Of a stretch of DNA of 64,000 nt, positions 1 through 8,054 are shown piece after piece (position 1 is the first letter of the stretch; every line of letters begins with the position of its first letter). A program made the translations under genes and the position numbers. The notes below the pieces were generated by a model. That model ran no database searches. It worked only from the letters and a program-made list of their open reading frames with translations, and had not been told where the DNA came from. The stretch comes from Methanolinea sp. (lineage in GTDB: Archaea > Halobacteriota > Methanomicrobia > Methanomicrobiales > Methanospirillaceae). The stretch is taken from NCBI GenBank assembly GCA_024518585.1, contig JANIHI010000001.1, forward strand, positions 62,001 through 126,000, written 5' to 3'.

Positions 1-807
1 GCTGACTGTATTCCCCTGATCGGGTTTGGCGGAACGCACTACGCAGCCCGGCAGACCCACATCGCACTCACGACACGGGGGGCGTTTGGGCACATTGCGC
101 ATTCCCGGGAGGTGCCCTCGCTCGATGCCGGGATGGTCCGGCAGATGCGGGAGAAGTCCGGGGCCATTGCAGCCTTCATCGACCGGAAATCACTCCCGTC
201 CGGTGAACTGGCAAGGCTGCTCGAGATCCTCGCCCGGGAGGACATCCCGGTCGTCCCGGAAGAACACCTCGTCCACATGGGGAGACTTTCGTGGGATTCC
301 TACCGAAAGATCCTTTTCCTTGCCGAGGGGCTTTCTCCCGGGGGACGTGTTGTTCTCTGCGGAGACTGGCCGGACGGGACCCCCCACGTCATCGACATCT
401 TCCCCGGGCTCCTCGAAGAGGCCCTGCGGTGCAACATGGCAGAGTTCCTGAAGGGAACAGACGTCGTCCCGGTTGCCCGGGTCTCTACCCCCCGAATACC
501 GGTATTGTCCCGTTTCATAACTATACGGGAACAGAGGGACGAAGTACTGCATCATTTAATAAGCTTATGTGTAAACATCTTACGTAAAGGGGAAAGTACG
601 TTCATGGAAAAGGACTGCCTGACCATCCGGAGGAGGGTTTTTGACCCGGAAAAAGCCCGGGAACTTGGTGTTCCCCGTGGACCCTGTTTCGGCCGGCTGA
701 TGAAGGGCGAAACCGTGCTCGTGGCAGGGAGGGAGATCACCCCTGAGATGGTGACAACGGTGGCAGAGAGACGCATTCACATCCCGGGACTGGAGAAGTT
801 CATATGA
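1..807 (+). CDS. dtdA: D-aminoacyl-tRNA deacylase (DtdA), 3' part
   Basis: The 5' end lies outside the window; the frame is open from base 1, upstream of the GTG the ORF track chose (112). The visible protein begins with a GFGGTHYA segment, followed by conserved His-rich strands, which is the archaeal DTD2 (DtdA) signature. DtdA hydrolyses D-aminoacyl-tRNA to recycle the tRNA in the cytosol. The last ~60 residues add a tail ([15 protein letters not shown]) that resembles the C-terminal GPLFGKLKRGE motif of RNase Z; longer DtdA forms of methanogens are known to extend past the core, so this is probably a family extension. The stop overlaps the ftsZ start (ATGA), so the two are likely translated from one mRNA. 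Family assignment is confident, the role of the tail is not. Confidence 0.85.
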   Translation, partial: ADCIPLIGFGGTHYAARQTHIALTTRGAFGHIAHSREVPSLDAGMVRQMREKSGAIAAFIDRKSLPSGELARLLEILAREDIPVVPEEHLVHMGRLSWDSYRKILFLAEGLSPGGRVVLCGDWPDGTPHVIDIFPGLLEEALRCNMAEFLKGTDVVPVARVSTPRIPVLSRFITIREQRDEVLHHLISLCVNILRKGESTFMEKDCLTIRRRVFDPEKARELGVPRGPCFGRLMKGETVLVAGREITPEMVTTVAERRIHIPGLEKFI

Positions 808-1895
808 GGTCGATTGTCGAGGAGGCCCTGACCAGGGCGGACCAGAATTTGCCTGGAACAACAAAGAACAACGAGGATCTTGACCAGATTCTCAAAGAAC
901 TCAGGACCGAGATCGCCGTTATCGGGTGCGGGGGGAGCGGGTCCAATACCATTACGAGGATGAAGGAGGAGGGCATCCACGGAGCCCGGTTAATTGCCAT
1001 CAATACCGACGCACAACACCTCTCCCGCACGGTTGCCGACCAGCGAATCCTCATCGGGAGACAGAGAACACGCGGCCTCGGGGCAGGGTCAATACCCCAG
1101 ATCGGGGAAGAGGCGGCACTCGAGAACGAGGAAGAGATCAAGAAGGCCGTTGCAGGCTGCGACATGGTCTTCATCACGGTCGGCCTCGGGGGAGGCACGG
1201 GGACGGGAGCTGCCCCGATCGTCGCCAAGGCAGCGAGGGATGAGGGGGCCCTCACCATCGGGGTCGTCACCCTTCCCTTCACGGCAGAGGGTGTCATCCG
1301 GATGGAGAACGCCGAGGCAGGCCTCGAAAGGCTCCGGGACGTGGCAGACACGGTCATCGTCGTCCCGAACGACCGCCTCCTAGAAGTCGTGCCCAAGTTA
1401 CCCCTGTATGCAGCGTTCAAGGTTGCCGACGAGGTCCTGATGCGAGCCGTTAAGGGGATCACGGAGCTCATCACCCTGCCCGGTCTTGTGAACCTCGACT
1501 TTGCCGACGTCCGCACCGTCATGGAACGGGGAGGCGTCGCGATGATCGGGGTGGGCGAGAGCGAGAGCGAGGAAAAAGCAGCCGACTCGGTCAAGAAGGC
1601 GATCCGTTCCCCCCTGCTCGATGTCGATATTTCCGGGGCCCATGCTGCCCTCGTCAACGTCGTCGGTGGCCCGGACATGACGATGGAGGAGGCCGAAGGT
1701 GTCCTCCAGGAAGTCTACAACCGGATATCTCCTGATGCGCGGATCATCTGGGGAGCACAGATAGACCCCAATATGCAGAACAAGATGCGTACCATGCTCG
1801 TGGTAACCGGGGTACGGTCGCCACAAATATATGGTAGGAATGAAAAAATTACCCCCAAAGTCCAGAAGCAGTTCGAGATCGACTTTTTGAAGTGA
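804..1895 (+). CDS. ftsZ: Cell division GTPase FtsZ
   Basis: FtsZ polymerises with GTP into the cytokinetic ring. The protein has 363 residues, normal for archaeal FtsZ. A nucleotide-binding GCGGSGSN loop lies at residues 41-48, the tubulin/FtsZ signature [10 protein letters not shown] near 129-138, and NTDAQHL near 68. The C-terminal tail is short and basic, without an obvious bacterial FtsA/ZipA peptide. The ATG overlaps the stop of the deacylase by 4 bases, and its own TGA overlaps an upstream GTG candidate start of secE, so ftsZ, secE and spt5 look translationally coupled. FtsZ next to secE-spt5 is a common euryarchaeal order. Confidence 0.97.
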   Translation: MRSIVEEALTRADQNLPGTTKNNEDLDQILKELRTEIAVIGCGGSGSNTITRMKEEGIHGARLIAINTDAQHLSRTVADQRILIGRQRTRGLGAGSIPQIGEEAALENEEEIKKAVAGCDMVFITVGLGGGTGTGAAPIVAKAARDEGALTIGVVTLPFTAEGVIRMENAEAGLERLRDVADTVIVVPNDRLLEVVPKLPLYAAFKVADEVLMRAVKGITELITLPGLVNLDFADVRTVMERGGVAMIGVGESESEEKAADSVKKAIRSPLLDVDISGAHAALVNVVGGPDMTMEEAEGVLQEVYNRISPDARIIWGAQIDPNMQNKMRTMLVVTGVRSPQIYGRNEKITPKVQKQFEIDFLK

Positions 1896-1900
1896 GTACC

Positions 1901-2095
1901 ATGGAAATTGCAAAACCGGATGTGAAATTCAATATCAACGAGGAACTCTTCCGCAAGTACTGGAGAGTCATCAAGCTTGCCAGGACGCCCAAGCGGGAAG
2001 AATTCCAAAAGATTGCACTTGTGGCAGCAGCCGGTGTCCTCATCGTGGGACTGATCGGGTTTGCGATCTATGAACTGATGCTCCTCGTCATCTGA
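1901..2095 (+). CDS. secE: Protein translocase subunit SecE (Sec61 gamma)
   Basis: SecE/Sec61-gamma clamps the SecY channel in the cytoplasmic membrane. The 64-residue protein has an amphipathic N-terminal helix with the family pattern FRKYWRVIKLARTPKREEF followed by one transmembrane helix (AAAGVLIVGLIGFAIYELML) and ends there, as expected. A GTG at 1892 would overlap the ftsZ stop (GTGA) and add three residues; the ATG at 1901 matches family lengths better, but either could be used. It is 5 bases upstream of spt5, the usual archaeal arrangement. Confidence 0.9.
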   Translation: MEIAKPDVKFNINEELFRKYWRVIKLARTPKREEFQKIALVAAAGVLIVGLIGFAIYELMLLVI

Positions 2096-2100
2096 TTGTC

Positions 2101-2574
2101 ATGGAAGAGCAGGTCAACCGTATTTTTGCCATCAAGACCACCTCGAAGCAGGAGAGGGCGGTTGCGGACAATATCAAGAAGGCAATCGAGACAGGGGCGA
2201 CCGACATCAAAATCGTTGCCATCATCGTGCCGGACGAGCTGAAAGGGTACGTGCTCGTCGAGACCCCCGAGAGCCTGCCCCGCGTCGAGCAGCTTGCAGA
2301 GAAAGTTGCCCACGCGCGCACCGTTGTGAGGGGAGAGACCACCCTTTCTGAAGTCGCCCATTTCCTCGTCCCGAAACCGGTCGTGAGCGGGATCTCCGAA
2401 GGGACCATCGTGGAACTGATAGCCGGGCCTTTCAAGGGTGAAAAAGCGGTTGTCAAGAGGATCGACACCGGGAAGGAAGAGATAACGGTCGAGCTCTACG
2501 AGAGCGTGTTACCGATCCCCATCACGGTCCGTGGGGATAATGTCAGGGTCGTGGACAGGGGAGAGGGCAGGTGA
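2101..2574 (+). CDS. spt5: Transcription elongation factor Spt5 (NusG family)
   Basis: Spt5 binds the RNA polymerase clamp and supports processivity. The 157-residue protein carries an N-terminal NGN domain (about residues 1-85; motif FAIKTTSKQERAVADNI) and a C-terminal KOW domain (about 95-130; GTIVELIAGPFKGEKAVV), the normal two-domain archaeal architecture. It closes the dtdA-ftsZ-secE-spt5 run; a new promoter follows before the L11 operon, so the ribosomal genes are probably transcribed partly on their own. Confidence 0.95.
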   Translation: MEEQVNRIFAIKTTSKQERAVADNIKKAIETGATDIKIVAIIVPDELKGYVLVETPESLPRVEQLAEKVAHARTVVRGETTLSEVAHFLVPKPVVSGISEGTIVELIAGPFKGEKAVVKRIDTGKEEITVELYESVLPIPITVRGDNVRVVDRGEGR

Positions 2575-2602
2575 GCGTTCCGGAGGGGCCGGGACCCCTG
2601 GT

Positions 2603-2613
2603 ATACCTTTAAG
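2603..2613 (+). promoter_or_regulatory. TATA-like promoter element for the L11-L1-L10-L12 operon
   Basis: The 103-base gap between spt5 and the L11 gene holds tacctttaagt, a good archaeal TATA element, about 65-75 bases before the L11 ATG. Start of transcription would fall near 2635, leaving a leader of about 40 bases that contains a hairpin. Position and sequence only; no experimental support. Confidence 0.55.
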
Positions 2614-2646
2614 TCTGTCAAAGTAAACCTTTTTTACCCACGCTCG

Positions 2647-2660
2647 GTCCCCGAGGGGAC
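2647..2660 (+). promoter_or_regulatory. Perfect short hairpin in the L11 mRNA leader
   Basis: GTCCCC-GA-GGGGAC forms a perfect six-pair stem in the predicted leader, 17 bases before the L11 start. Ribosomal protein operons are often controlled by leader structures, but L1 autoregulation in archaea uses a different site, so this is only a candidate. Confidence 0.35.
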
Positions 2661-2677
2661 GGCATGGTGATACACAC

Positions 2678-3154
2678 ATGGCAGAAGTGGTCGAGGTATT
2701 AGTACCTGGAGGCAAGGCAACGGCAGGTCCACCCCTGGGTCCAGCCCTGGGGCCACTCGGCATTAACGTGAAGGCTGTTGTCGACCAGATCAACCAGAAG
2801 ACTGCGAGCTTTAACGGCATGCAGGTCCCGGTCAGGGTCGAGGTCGATGACAAGAAGAACTTCACGATCAGCGTGGGGGTCCCCCCCACCACCGCCCTCA
2901 TAAAAAAGGAGGTCAATGTCGAGAAGGGATCTCCGGAACCCAACGTCAAGGTCGTTGGGGACCTGCCCATCGAGGCCGCTGTCAGGATTGCCCGCATGAA
3001 GGAAGGGGACATGCTCTCCTATGACCTCAAATCCAGGGTCAAGGAAGTCATTGGAACCTGCGTGAGTATGGGCATCACCGTCGATGGAAAAAGGGCAAAA
3101 GAAGCCCAGAAGGCCGTTGACGCTGGCACCTACGACAAGCTCCTCGTAGAATAG
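2678..3154 (+). CDS. rpl11: Large ribosomal subunit protein L11
   Basis: L11 binds the GTPase-associated region of 23S rRNA with the stalk. The 158-residue protein opens with the diagnostic proline/glycine-rich [24 protein letters not shown] segment (N-terminal domain) and has the rRNA-binding C-terminal half containing VKVVGDLP and the terminal helix. First gene of the archaeal stalk operon L11-L1-L10-L12; a 52-base spacer separates it from L1. Confidence 0.97.
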   Translation: MAEVVEVLVPGGKATAGPPLGPALGPLGINVKAVVDQINQKTASFNGMQVPVRVEVDDKKNFTISVGVPPTTALIKKEVNVEKGSPEPNVKVVGDLPIEAAVRIARMKEGDMLSYDLKSRVKEVIGTCVSMGITVDGKRAKEAQKAVDAGTYDKLLVE

Positions 3155-3206
3155 ACAGGAGAAACCATAGGAGATCAGGTATGGTCGCGCACTATGGAGG
3201 AAACAG

Positions 3207-3851
3207 ATGGTTGATAGGGCAAAAATTGTAGAGGCTGTCAAGGCAGCCATGGAAAAAGCGCCTTCACGCAAGTTCTCTGAAAGCGTGGATATAACCGTCA
3301 ATCTCAAGAATATTGACATGGCGCAGCCCAAAAATCGTATTGATGAGACGATACTCCTCCCCCATGGTACGGGAAAGAAGGTAGGCATCGCTGTCCTCGG
3401 GAAGGGTGACATCACGACCCAGGCCCGGGAAGCTGGCGCAGACCTTGTCATCGGACCGGAAGAGATCGAACGTCTGGGAGGGGCACCCCGGGAGGCCCGG
3501 GCCCTCGCAAGTTCTTACCGTTTCTTCCTGGCCGAGACGAGTGTCATGCCGCAGGTAGGACGTTTTCTCGGTCCGCGTCTCGGGCCGAGGGGGCGGATGC
3601 CCACACCCGTTCCCGCCGGGACAGACATCAGGCCAATGATTGAACGTCTCCGCAATTCGGTGAAGATTCGGACGAAGGACAAGAAGACCTTCCACGTCAA
3701 GGTGGGGTCCACGGCGATGACGCCCGAGCAGATCGCAGAAAACATCGATACTGTCCTGCGTCGGGTGGAATCGGTCCTTGAACAGGGGCCGATGAACATC
3801 AGGTCAGTGTACGTCAAGACGACCATGGGCCCGCCCCAGAGGGTGGTATAG
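3207..3851 (+). CDS. rpl1: Large ribosomal subunit protein L1
   Basis: L1 forms the mobile L1 stalk at the ribosomal E site. The 214-residue length and conserved LGPRLGPRGRMPTPVPAGTD loop are typical; the start is preceded by a clear GGAGGAAACAG Shine-Dalgarno. In Methanococcus L1 represses translation of its own operon by binding mRNA near the L1 start; whether a mimic of the rRNA site exists here could not be decided by eye. The stop directly abuts the L10 ATG. Confidence 0.97.
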   Translation: MVDRAKIVEAVKAAMEKAPSRKFSESVDITVNLKNIDMAQPKNRIDETILLPHGTGKKVGIAVLGKGDITTQAREAGADLVIGPEEIERLGGAPREARALASSYRFFLAETSVMPQVGRFLGPRLGPRGRMPTPVPAGTDIRPMIERLRNSVKIRTKDKKTFHVKVGSTAMTPEQIAENIDTVLRRVESVLEQGPMNIRSVYVKTTMGPPQRVV

Positions 3852-4706
3852 ATGGCACTGTACACCCATCACCTGCCCCCCTGGAAGAGGAAGGAGGTCG
3901 AGGAGATCAAGGCCGATGCAGGGAAGTACACGCTCGTCGGCCTGGTGGACATGTATGGCATTCCCGCGAGCCAGCTCCAGCAGATCCGCCGGAACCTCAA
4001 GTCCACCGCGAAGATCAAGATGACCCGCAACACCCTCATCCGTTGCGCATTCGACGAGCTGGGTGGGCAGGTCACACAATTGAAAGATCACCTCTCCGGG
4101 CATTCGGCCCTCATCTTCACGAATGAAAACCCCTTCCGGCTCTACAAGACCCTCGAGAAGACCAAGACGAAGATGGCTGCAAAACCGGGCGAAATTGCCC
4201 CGTCAGACATCGTTGTCGAGAAAGGGCCGACGAGTTTCAAGCCAGGCCCGATCGTGGGAGAGCTGCAGCAGGCCGGGATACCTGCAGCGATCGAAGCGGG
4301 AAAGGTCAAGATCCGGGAGACGAGGACTGTTGTCAGGAAAGGCGAAGTCATCAGTCCCAAGCTCGCCGATGTCCTTGCAAAACTGGACATCAAGCCCATG
4401 GACGTGGGCCTGGCACTCCAGGCCGCACTGTTCGAGGGTTCTGTCTACGAGCCGTCGGTTCTTGCCATCGATGAAGACCTGATCTATAGCCAGATCCAGC
4501 TTGCTGCCCAGCAGGCATTCAACCTCTCGGTCAATGCTGTCATCCTGACGAAGGACTCCGCGGTCCCAATCGTGGAGAAGGCAGCCCGTGAGGCCCGGTC
4601 CCTGGCGATAGAGGCCGGCATCTATTCAAAGGATGTCATTGATGCGATAATTGGTAAAGCCTACCGAGAAAGTGCTGCTCTCCGGGGCGTCATCGGGGAG
4701 CATTGA
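3852..4706 (+). CDS. rpl10: Large ribosomal subunit protein L10 (P0)
   Basis: P0 anchors the L12 dimers to form the ribosomal stalk. The protein has an N-terminal rRNA-binding domain (motif [11 protein letters not shown] near residue 55), a domain typical of archaeal/eukaryal P0 around 105-185, and C-terminal helical spine segments that bind L12 dimers. At 284 residues it lacks the long Ala/Glu-rich acidic tail found at the end of many archaeal P0 proteins, ending instead at a helix (ALRGVIGEH). It is immediately downstream of L1 and upstream of L12. Confidence 0.95.
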   Translation: MALYTHHLPPWKRKEVEEIKADAGKYTLVGLVDMYGIPASQLQQIRRNLKSTAKIKMTRNTLIRCAFDELGGQVTQLKDHLSGHSALIFTNENPFRLYKTLEKTKTKMAAKPGEIAPSDIVVEKGPTSFKPGPIVGELQQAGIPAAIEAGKVKIRETRTVVRKGEVISPKLADVLAKLDIKPMDVGLALQAALFEGSVYEPSVLAIDEDLIYSQIQLAAQQAFNLSVNAVILTKDSAVPIVEKAAREARSLAIEAGIYSKDVIDAIIGKAYRESAALRGVIGEH

Positions 4707-4732
4707 TGAAAAATTACAAAGAGGTTAGTGAG

Positions 4733-5053
4733 ATGGAGTATATCTACGCAGCCCTTCTCCTGCACAAGGCAGGAAAGGCCATAAAGGAAGAGAGTGTGAA
4801 GGCAGTCCTGAGTGCTGCCGGTATCGCCGTTGACGAAGCCAGGGTCAAGGCCATGGTGGCCGCCCTCGAGGGGATCAACATCGAAGAGGCAATTGCAAAG
4901 GCGGCTGCCGCCCCGGTAGTCGCTGCTGCCCCGGCTCCCGCTGCAGGGACCGCTGCTCCTGCGGCCGCAGCCGAGGCTGCCGCTCCCAGCAAGGAAGAGA
5001 AGAAAGAAGAGGAAGAGAGTGGCATGGCAGGGCTGGGAGCCCTGTTCGGCTGA
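4733..5053 (+). CDS. rpl12: Large ribosomal subunit protein L12 (P1)
   Basis: P1/L12 is the stalk protein that recruits translation GTPases. The archaeal/eukaryal form starts [14 protein letters not shown], so I place the start at 4733 (106 residues) rather than the track's 4703; GAGGT twelve bases upstream serves as ribosome binding site. An N-terminal dimerisation domain is followed by an Ala/Pro hinge and a charged [19 protein letters not shown] tail, the conserved factor-binding end. Last gene of the operon; a T-rich tract follows. Confidence 0.96.
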   Translation: MEYIYAALLLHKAGKAIKEESVKAVLSAAGIAVDEARVKAMVAALEGINIEEAIAKAAAAPVVAAAPAPAAGTAAPAAAAEAAAPSKEEKKEEEESGMAGLGALFG

Positions 5054-5055
5054 AC

Positions 5056-5072
5056 TTTTTCCTCTTTTTCAA
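5056..5072 (+). terminator. T-rich transcription terminator after the stalk operon
   Basis: Two runs of T (ctttttcctctttttc) begin a few bases after the L12 stop. Archaeal RNA polymerase terminates on such oligo-T tracts without needing a hairpin. Confidence 0.55.
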
Positions 5073-5138
5073 AAATTACCACGTGATTATCTCCCGGGCC
5101 TCGCGCATTCCTGGATATCCGGGACCCAATTTCGACGG

Positions 5139-5200
5139 AACCGCCCATGACCACCGGTAGGTCGATCAGGTTAGTCGACCATCATGGAGTGATTTTCTCC
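5139..5200 (+). repeat. Dispersed repeat family A, copy 1
   Basis: Shares AACCGCCCATGACC with the copies at 29255, 33207 and 40486. First stem GACC/GGTC; second stem ATCAT-GGA-GTGAT, closed by a G-T wobble. Compared with copies 2 and 3 the second stem is changed on both arms. The copy lies in the 279-base gap between the L12 gene and the antiporter. The most diverged of the four. Confidence 0.6.
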
Positions 5201-5332
5201 CGGAAAAACGTATCTTCCATGGGGATTCTTTCCTGCCCCGGTACCGGGCCCGGATTGCCGATTTTGCCGGGGGCACGCGTTGCGGTACATATCCCATTGC
5301 CTTATATCTGATTTCCTTCAACTATCCTTCTC

Positions 5333-6508
5333 ATGGAACCGCTGGTCTCCCTCGTCCTCCTCCTCGTGACTGCAAAACTGCTGGGAGAATTCGTCGAGCG
5401 GGCAGGCTTTTCATCACTGGTCGGTGAAATTGCTGCGGGAGGCCTCCTTGGTCCTGCCCTGCTCGGCATTGTGACGATGGACGACACGATCAGCACGTTT
5501 GCAGATATCGGCCTGATCGTGCTCCTTTTTACGAGCGGACTCCAGCTTAACATGCAGTCGTTCCGGCGGTCCGCCAGCACCGGGCTTTCCGTTGCCCTCT
5601 GGGGTGTCATTGTCCCCCTCCTTGCGGGAACTGCCACCGGTCTCCTTGCCGGGCTGGGGCATGTTGAATCCCTCGTCATCGGGATAACACTCTCGATCAC
5701 CTCGATCGGGGTCTCGTTGCGATCTCTCATCGACCTCCGCCAATTGAAATCCGATATCGGCCTTGCAATCGTCAGTGCCGCTGTCATCGATGATGTCATC
5801 GGCATCGTCCTGCTCGGGTCCCTCTCTGCCCTGGCGCTGGGAGGAGGCCAGGTCGCCGGCCTTGCAATCGCCCTGCTCCTGGCCGCCCTCTTCATCGGAC
5901 TCCTGCTCACGGTCGGCCGGAGAGCAATCGTCTGGGCATTTAACCTCTCGCGGGAGGCCCATACCCACGAGATGTCCTATTCGGTTGCCCTTGTCCTGGG
6001 ACTCCTGACTGCCGTCCTGTCAAACGTGGCAGGTCTCCACTATGCCATCGGTGCGTTCCTTGCCGGGCTTATCCTCGGGGACACCGTGCGGAGTGACCGG
6101 ACGCTCTATGACAGCCTCTTTGACCTTGCATTCGGCTTCTTTGTTACCATCTTCTTTGCATCGATCGGGCTCCTCTTCCCTTCTGACATCTCCCGTCTTT
6201 CCGTTACCCTGTTTATCGTCCTCTTTTTCCTTGCCATGATAACGAAGACAGCGGGTGGCCTGGCCGGGGCCCTTCCGGCCCTGAAAAATTATAAAAAATC
6301 CCTGCTCGTCGGGATCGGACTCTGCCCGAGGGGGGAGGTGGCCCTCGTGGTCGTGAAGGTGTCCCTGACCGCAGGGCTCCTGTCTGCCGCACTCTTTTCC
6401 ACCCTGACACTCGTGATTATCGCGACCGTCCTCGTGACACCCTTCATCCTGACGTGGGGATTCTCTGCCATGAGCCCCGGTCAGGAACCCCCTCCCCAAC
6501 CGAGGTAG
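5333..6508 (+). CDS. Cation/proton antiporter, CPA2 (NapA/Kef) family
   Basis: A 391-residue integral membrane protein with about 12 hydrophobic segments, the size of the membrane domain of NapA/KefB-type exchangers, and no C-terminal RCK/TrkA-N domain. The pair of aspartates in AVIDDVIGIV (near residue 150) is the ion-binding Asp-Asp typical of electrogenic Na+/H+ exchangers of this family, and the late PRGEVALV motif (near 329) is also characteristic. Probable role: sodium and pH homeostasis. It has its own promoter (ccttatatc about 25-35 bases before the ATG), so it may have a short or no leader. The 3' end overlaps the convergent CBS gene by 28 bases. Confidence 0.88.
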   Translation: MEPLVSLVLLLVTAKLLGEFVERAGFSSLVGEIAAGGLLGPALLGIVTMDDTISTFADIGLIVLLFTSGLQLNMQSFRRSASTGLSVALWGVIVPLLAGTATGLLAGLGHVESLVIGITLSITSIGVSLRSLIDLRQLKSDIGLAIVSAAVIDDVIGIVLLGSLSALALGGGQVAGLAIALLLAALFIGLLLTVGRRAIVWAFNLSREAHTHEMSYSVALVLGLLTAVLSNVAGLHYAIGAFLAGLILGDTVRSDRTLYDSLFDLAFGFFVTIFFASIGLLFPSDISRLSVTLFIVLFFLAMITKTAGGLAGALPALKNYKKSLLVGIGLCPRGEVALVVVKVSLTAGLLSAALFSTLTLVIIATVLVTPFILTWGFSAMSPGQEPPPQPR

Positions 6509-6978
6509 GAGAGGATCGAGCAGATATCCACAATACCGACCAGGACACCGTCCGGGTCCACAACGACGAGGTCGGGATGGTGGTGCTTCTCCATCATGGC
6601 CAGGGCCTCCGAGAGGGTGACGTCCTGCCGGACGGCGATATGCCCTCGCGACATGACGTCTTCGGCGCACAGGTCGTTTGGCGAGAGAAGGGTCCCGAGG
6701 TGGTGTGATCTCTTCCGGCTTTGCACCCCCATTCCCGGACCGATGTGTGTCAGGATGTCAAACGGCGTGATCACGCCGAGGTAGTGTCCGTCGCTGTCTG
6801 TCACGTAGAGGTCCCTGCACCGGTCCGAAACGATTGCTTCGATGCAGAGGGAAAGGGGCGTCCGGGGGGTAACCGTGGCTGAAGTCGGGCGTACCAGGTC
6901 GGAGAGCGGTGTTGCCGCCGGCGACTTCCCTGCAGGAAAAACCGCCTCACCCTGTGACGTGCCTTTGTGGTCCTTCAT
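6481..6978 (-). CDS. CBS-domain pair protein
   Basis: The track's 215-residue ORF runs back into the archaemetzincin gene; I start at 6978 (165 residues) because GGAGGGGTG lies seven bases upstream. After ~35 variable residues come two CBS motifs (DLVRPTSATVTPRTPLSLC...DLYVTDSDGHYLGVITPFDIL and EDVMSRGHIAVRQDVTLSEAL...LVVVDPDGVLVGIVDI), which form a Bateman module that binds adenine nucleotides or SAM in many proteins. No catalytic or transport domain is attached, so its target is unknown. Being convergent with the antiporter gives no functional link by itself. Confidence 0.85.
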   Translation of the reverse strand: MKDHKGTSQGEAVFPAGKSPAATPLSDLVRPTSATVTPRTPLSLCIEAIVSDRCRDLYVTDSDGHYLGVITPFDILTHIGPGMGVQSRKRSHHLGTLLSPNDLCAEDVMSRGHIAVRQDVTLSEALAMMEKHHHPDLVVVDPDGVLVGIVDICSILSYLGWGGGS

Positions 6979-7082
6979 GGTCCTGCGCACCCCTCCAAAA
7001 AATGCTCCGTGGTACGTGAGGGGATATGTGTCTAGGGGTGAATAAAGGGTGTGGACGCCTTCTGCCCAGGACCGGTGAAATC

Positions 7083-7613
7083 TCACTCCCGGCTGCCGAT
7101 CTGTTCCCTGCACCGGGGGCAAAACCACCTCTTCTGGCGGGTGAGGTCATCGAGGGTGAGCGGGTTGTACATGATGCACGCGGGATCCCTGCAGTGCGGG
7201 AGGGAGAGGAGGTGCCCTATCTCGTGGACCGCTGTCTTGACGAGCCTGTCCAGGAGTTCATGGTCATCCGGGGGAAGACCATAGTGCTCGTTTTCGAGGC
7301 GGGTCGTCGAGACGACGGCAGTCCCCGACTGAAAACGGGCAAGGCCGAAGAGATACTCGTCCCCCTCCCGGAAGATGTCGACAGAGACCACGAGGAGGAC
7401 GGGGACCGAAAGACCTGCCCTCTTCTTGAAGAGCTCCAGGGAATCGAGGAGTGTCGACGCGTCGGTCTGGTCCCGGGAATGCCGAAACCCCGTCAGGACG
7501 AGGGGATTTTCACAGACCCTCGGTTTTGCTGGCAGGAGAGAGGCAATTTCCCTGCAAAATGAGGCCTGCATGCCAGCCGGGGCACCGGCATCCCAAAAAA
7601 TAAGGAGTTCCAT
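7083..7613 (-). CDS. amzA: Archaemetzincin (zinc metalloprotease)
   Basis: Archaemetzincins are small cytosolic metzincin-type proteases. The 176-residue protein has the extended zinc-binding motif HEIGHLLSLPHC (near 131-142), the following Met-turn-like CIMYNP, and a CPRC pair near the C-terminus that with the earlier cysteines binds a second structural zinc. Family length is matched. It is divergently transcribed from the UPF0146 gene with only 18 bases between starts, so the two promoters must overlap the opposing coding starts. Physiological substrates of the family are not known. Confidence 0.93.
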   Translation of the reverse strand: MELLIFWDAGAPAGMQASFCREIASLLPAKPRVCENPLVLTGFRHSRDQTDASTLLDSLELFKKRAGLSVPVLLVVSVDIFREGDEYLFGLARFQSGTAVVSTTRLENEHYGLPPDDHELLDRLVKTAVHEIGHLLSLPHCRDPACIMYNPLTLDDLTRQKRWFCPRCREQIGSRE

Positions 7614-7631
7614 TGCTCATATTACCAGGAA

Positions 7632-8054
7632 ATGGAGGGGCTTAAACATATTGAAAGGCTGATTGCGTCATATATCGCCAGGAATTACCAAAACGTGGCA
7701 GAAGTGGGAGTCGGGAACAACCCTCTTGTTGCAGAAATGCTCGCGGAGAGGGGCCTTTCGGTCTTCTGCACGGATATACGGTATCCCGCCGCCGACTGCA
7801 GGGTTCGCTTCGTTATCGATGATATCTACTCGCCCTGCCACTTGCTCTACGGGGGACTGGATCTCATCTACGCAATACGGCCCACCGAGGAGATGATCGG
7901 CCCCCTCATCCGGCTGGCCCGGACTGTCAACTGCGACCTCCTCGTGTACCACCTCGGCTTTGAGGGATGTGGAATGCAGGGGGAGATCATTGACTGCGGT
8001 GTCGTGCTCCGGCTGTACAACAGGCGTCAGAACCCGTCAAAAAGGGTCTTCTGA
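7632..8054 (+). CDS. UPF0146 family protein
   Basis: A 140-residue protein that matches the archaeal UPF0146 family: a truncated Rossmann-like fold with VAEVGVGNNPLVAEMLAERG (SAM-methyltransferase-like motif I) and FCTDIRY (motif II-like), then DLIYAIRPTEEM. Known members are uncharacterised; the fold suggests SAM or nucleotide binding, but a complete methyltransferase catalytic part is not evident. Convergent with rfcL, overlapping its last 28 bases. Confidence 0.85.
   Translation: MEGLKHIERLIASYIARNYQNVAEVGVGNNPLVAEMLAERGLSVFCTDIRYPAADCRVRFVIDDIYSPCHLLYGGLDLIYAIRPTEEMIGPLIRLARTVNCDLLVYHLGFEGCGMQGEIIDCGVVLRLYNRRQNPSKRVF

Noticed and set aside
7026-7562. 178-residue plus-strand ORF
   Set aside because: Antisense shadow of archaemetzincin, which has the zinc-binding motif on the other strand.
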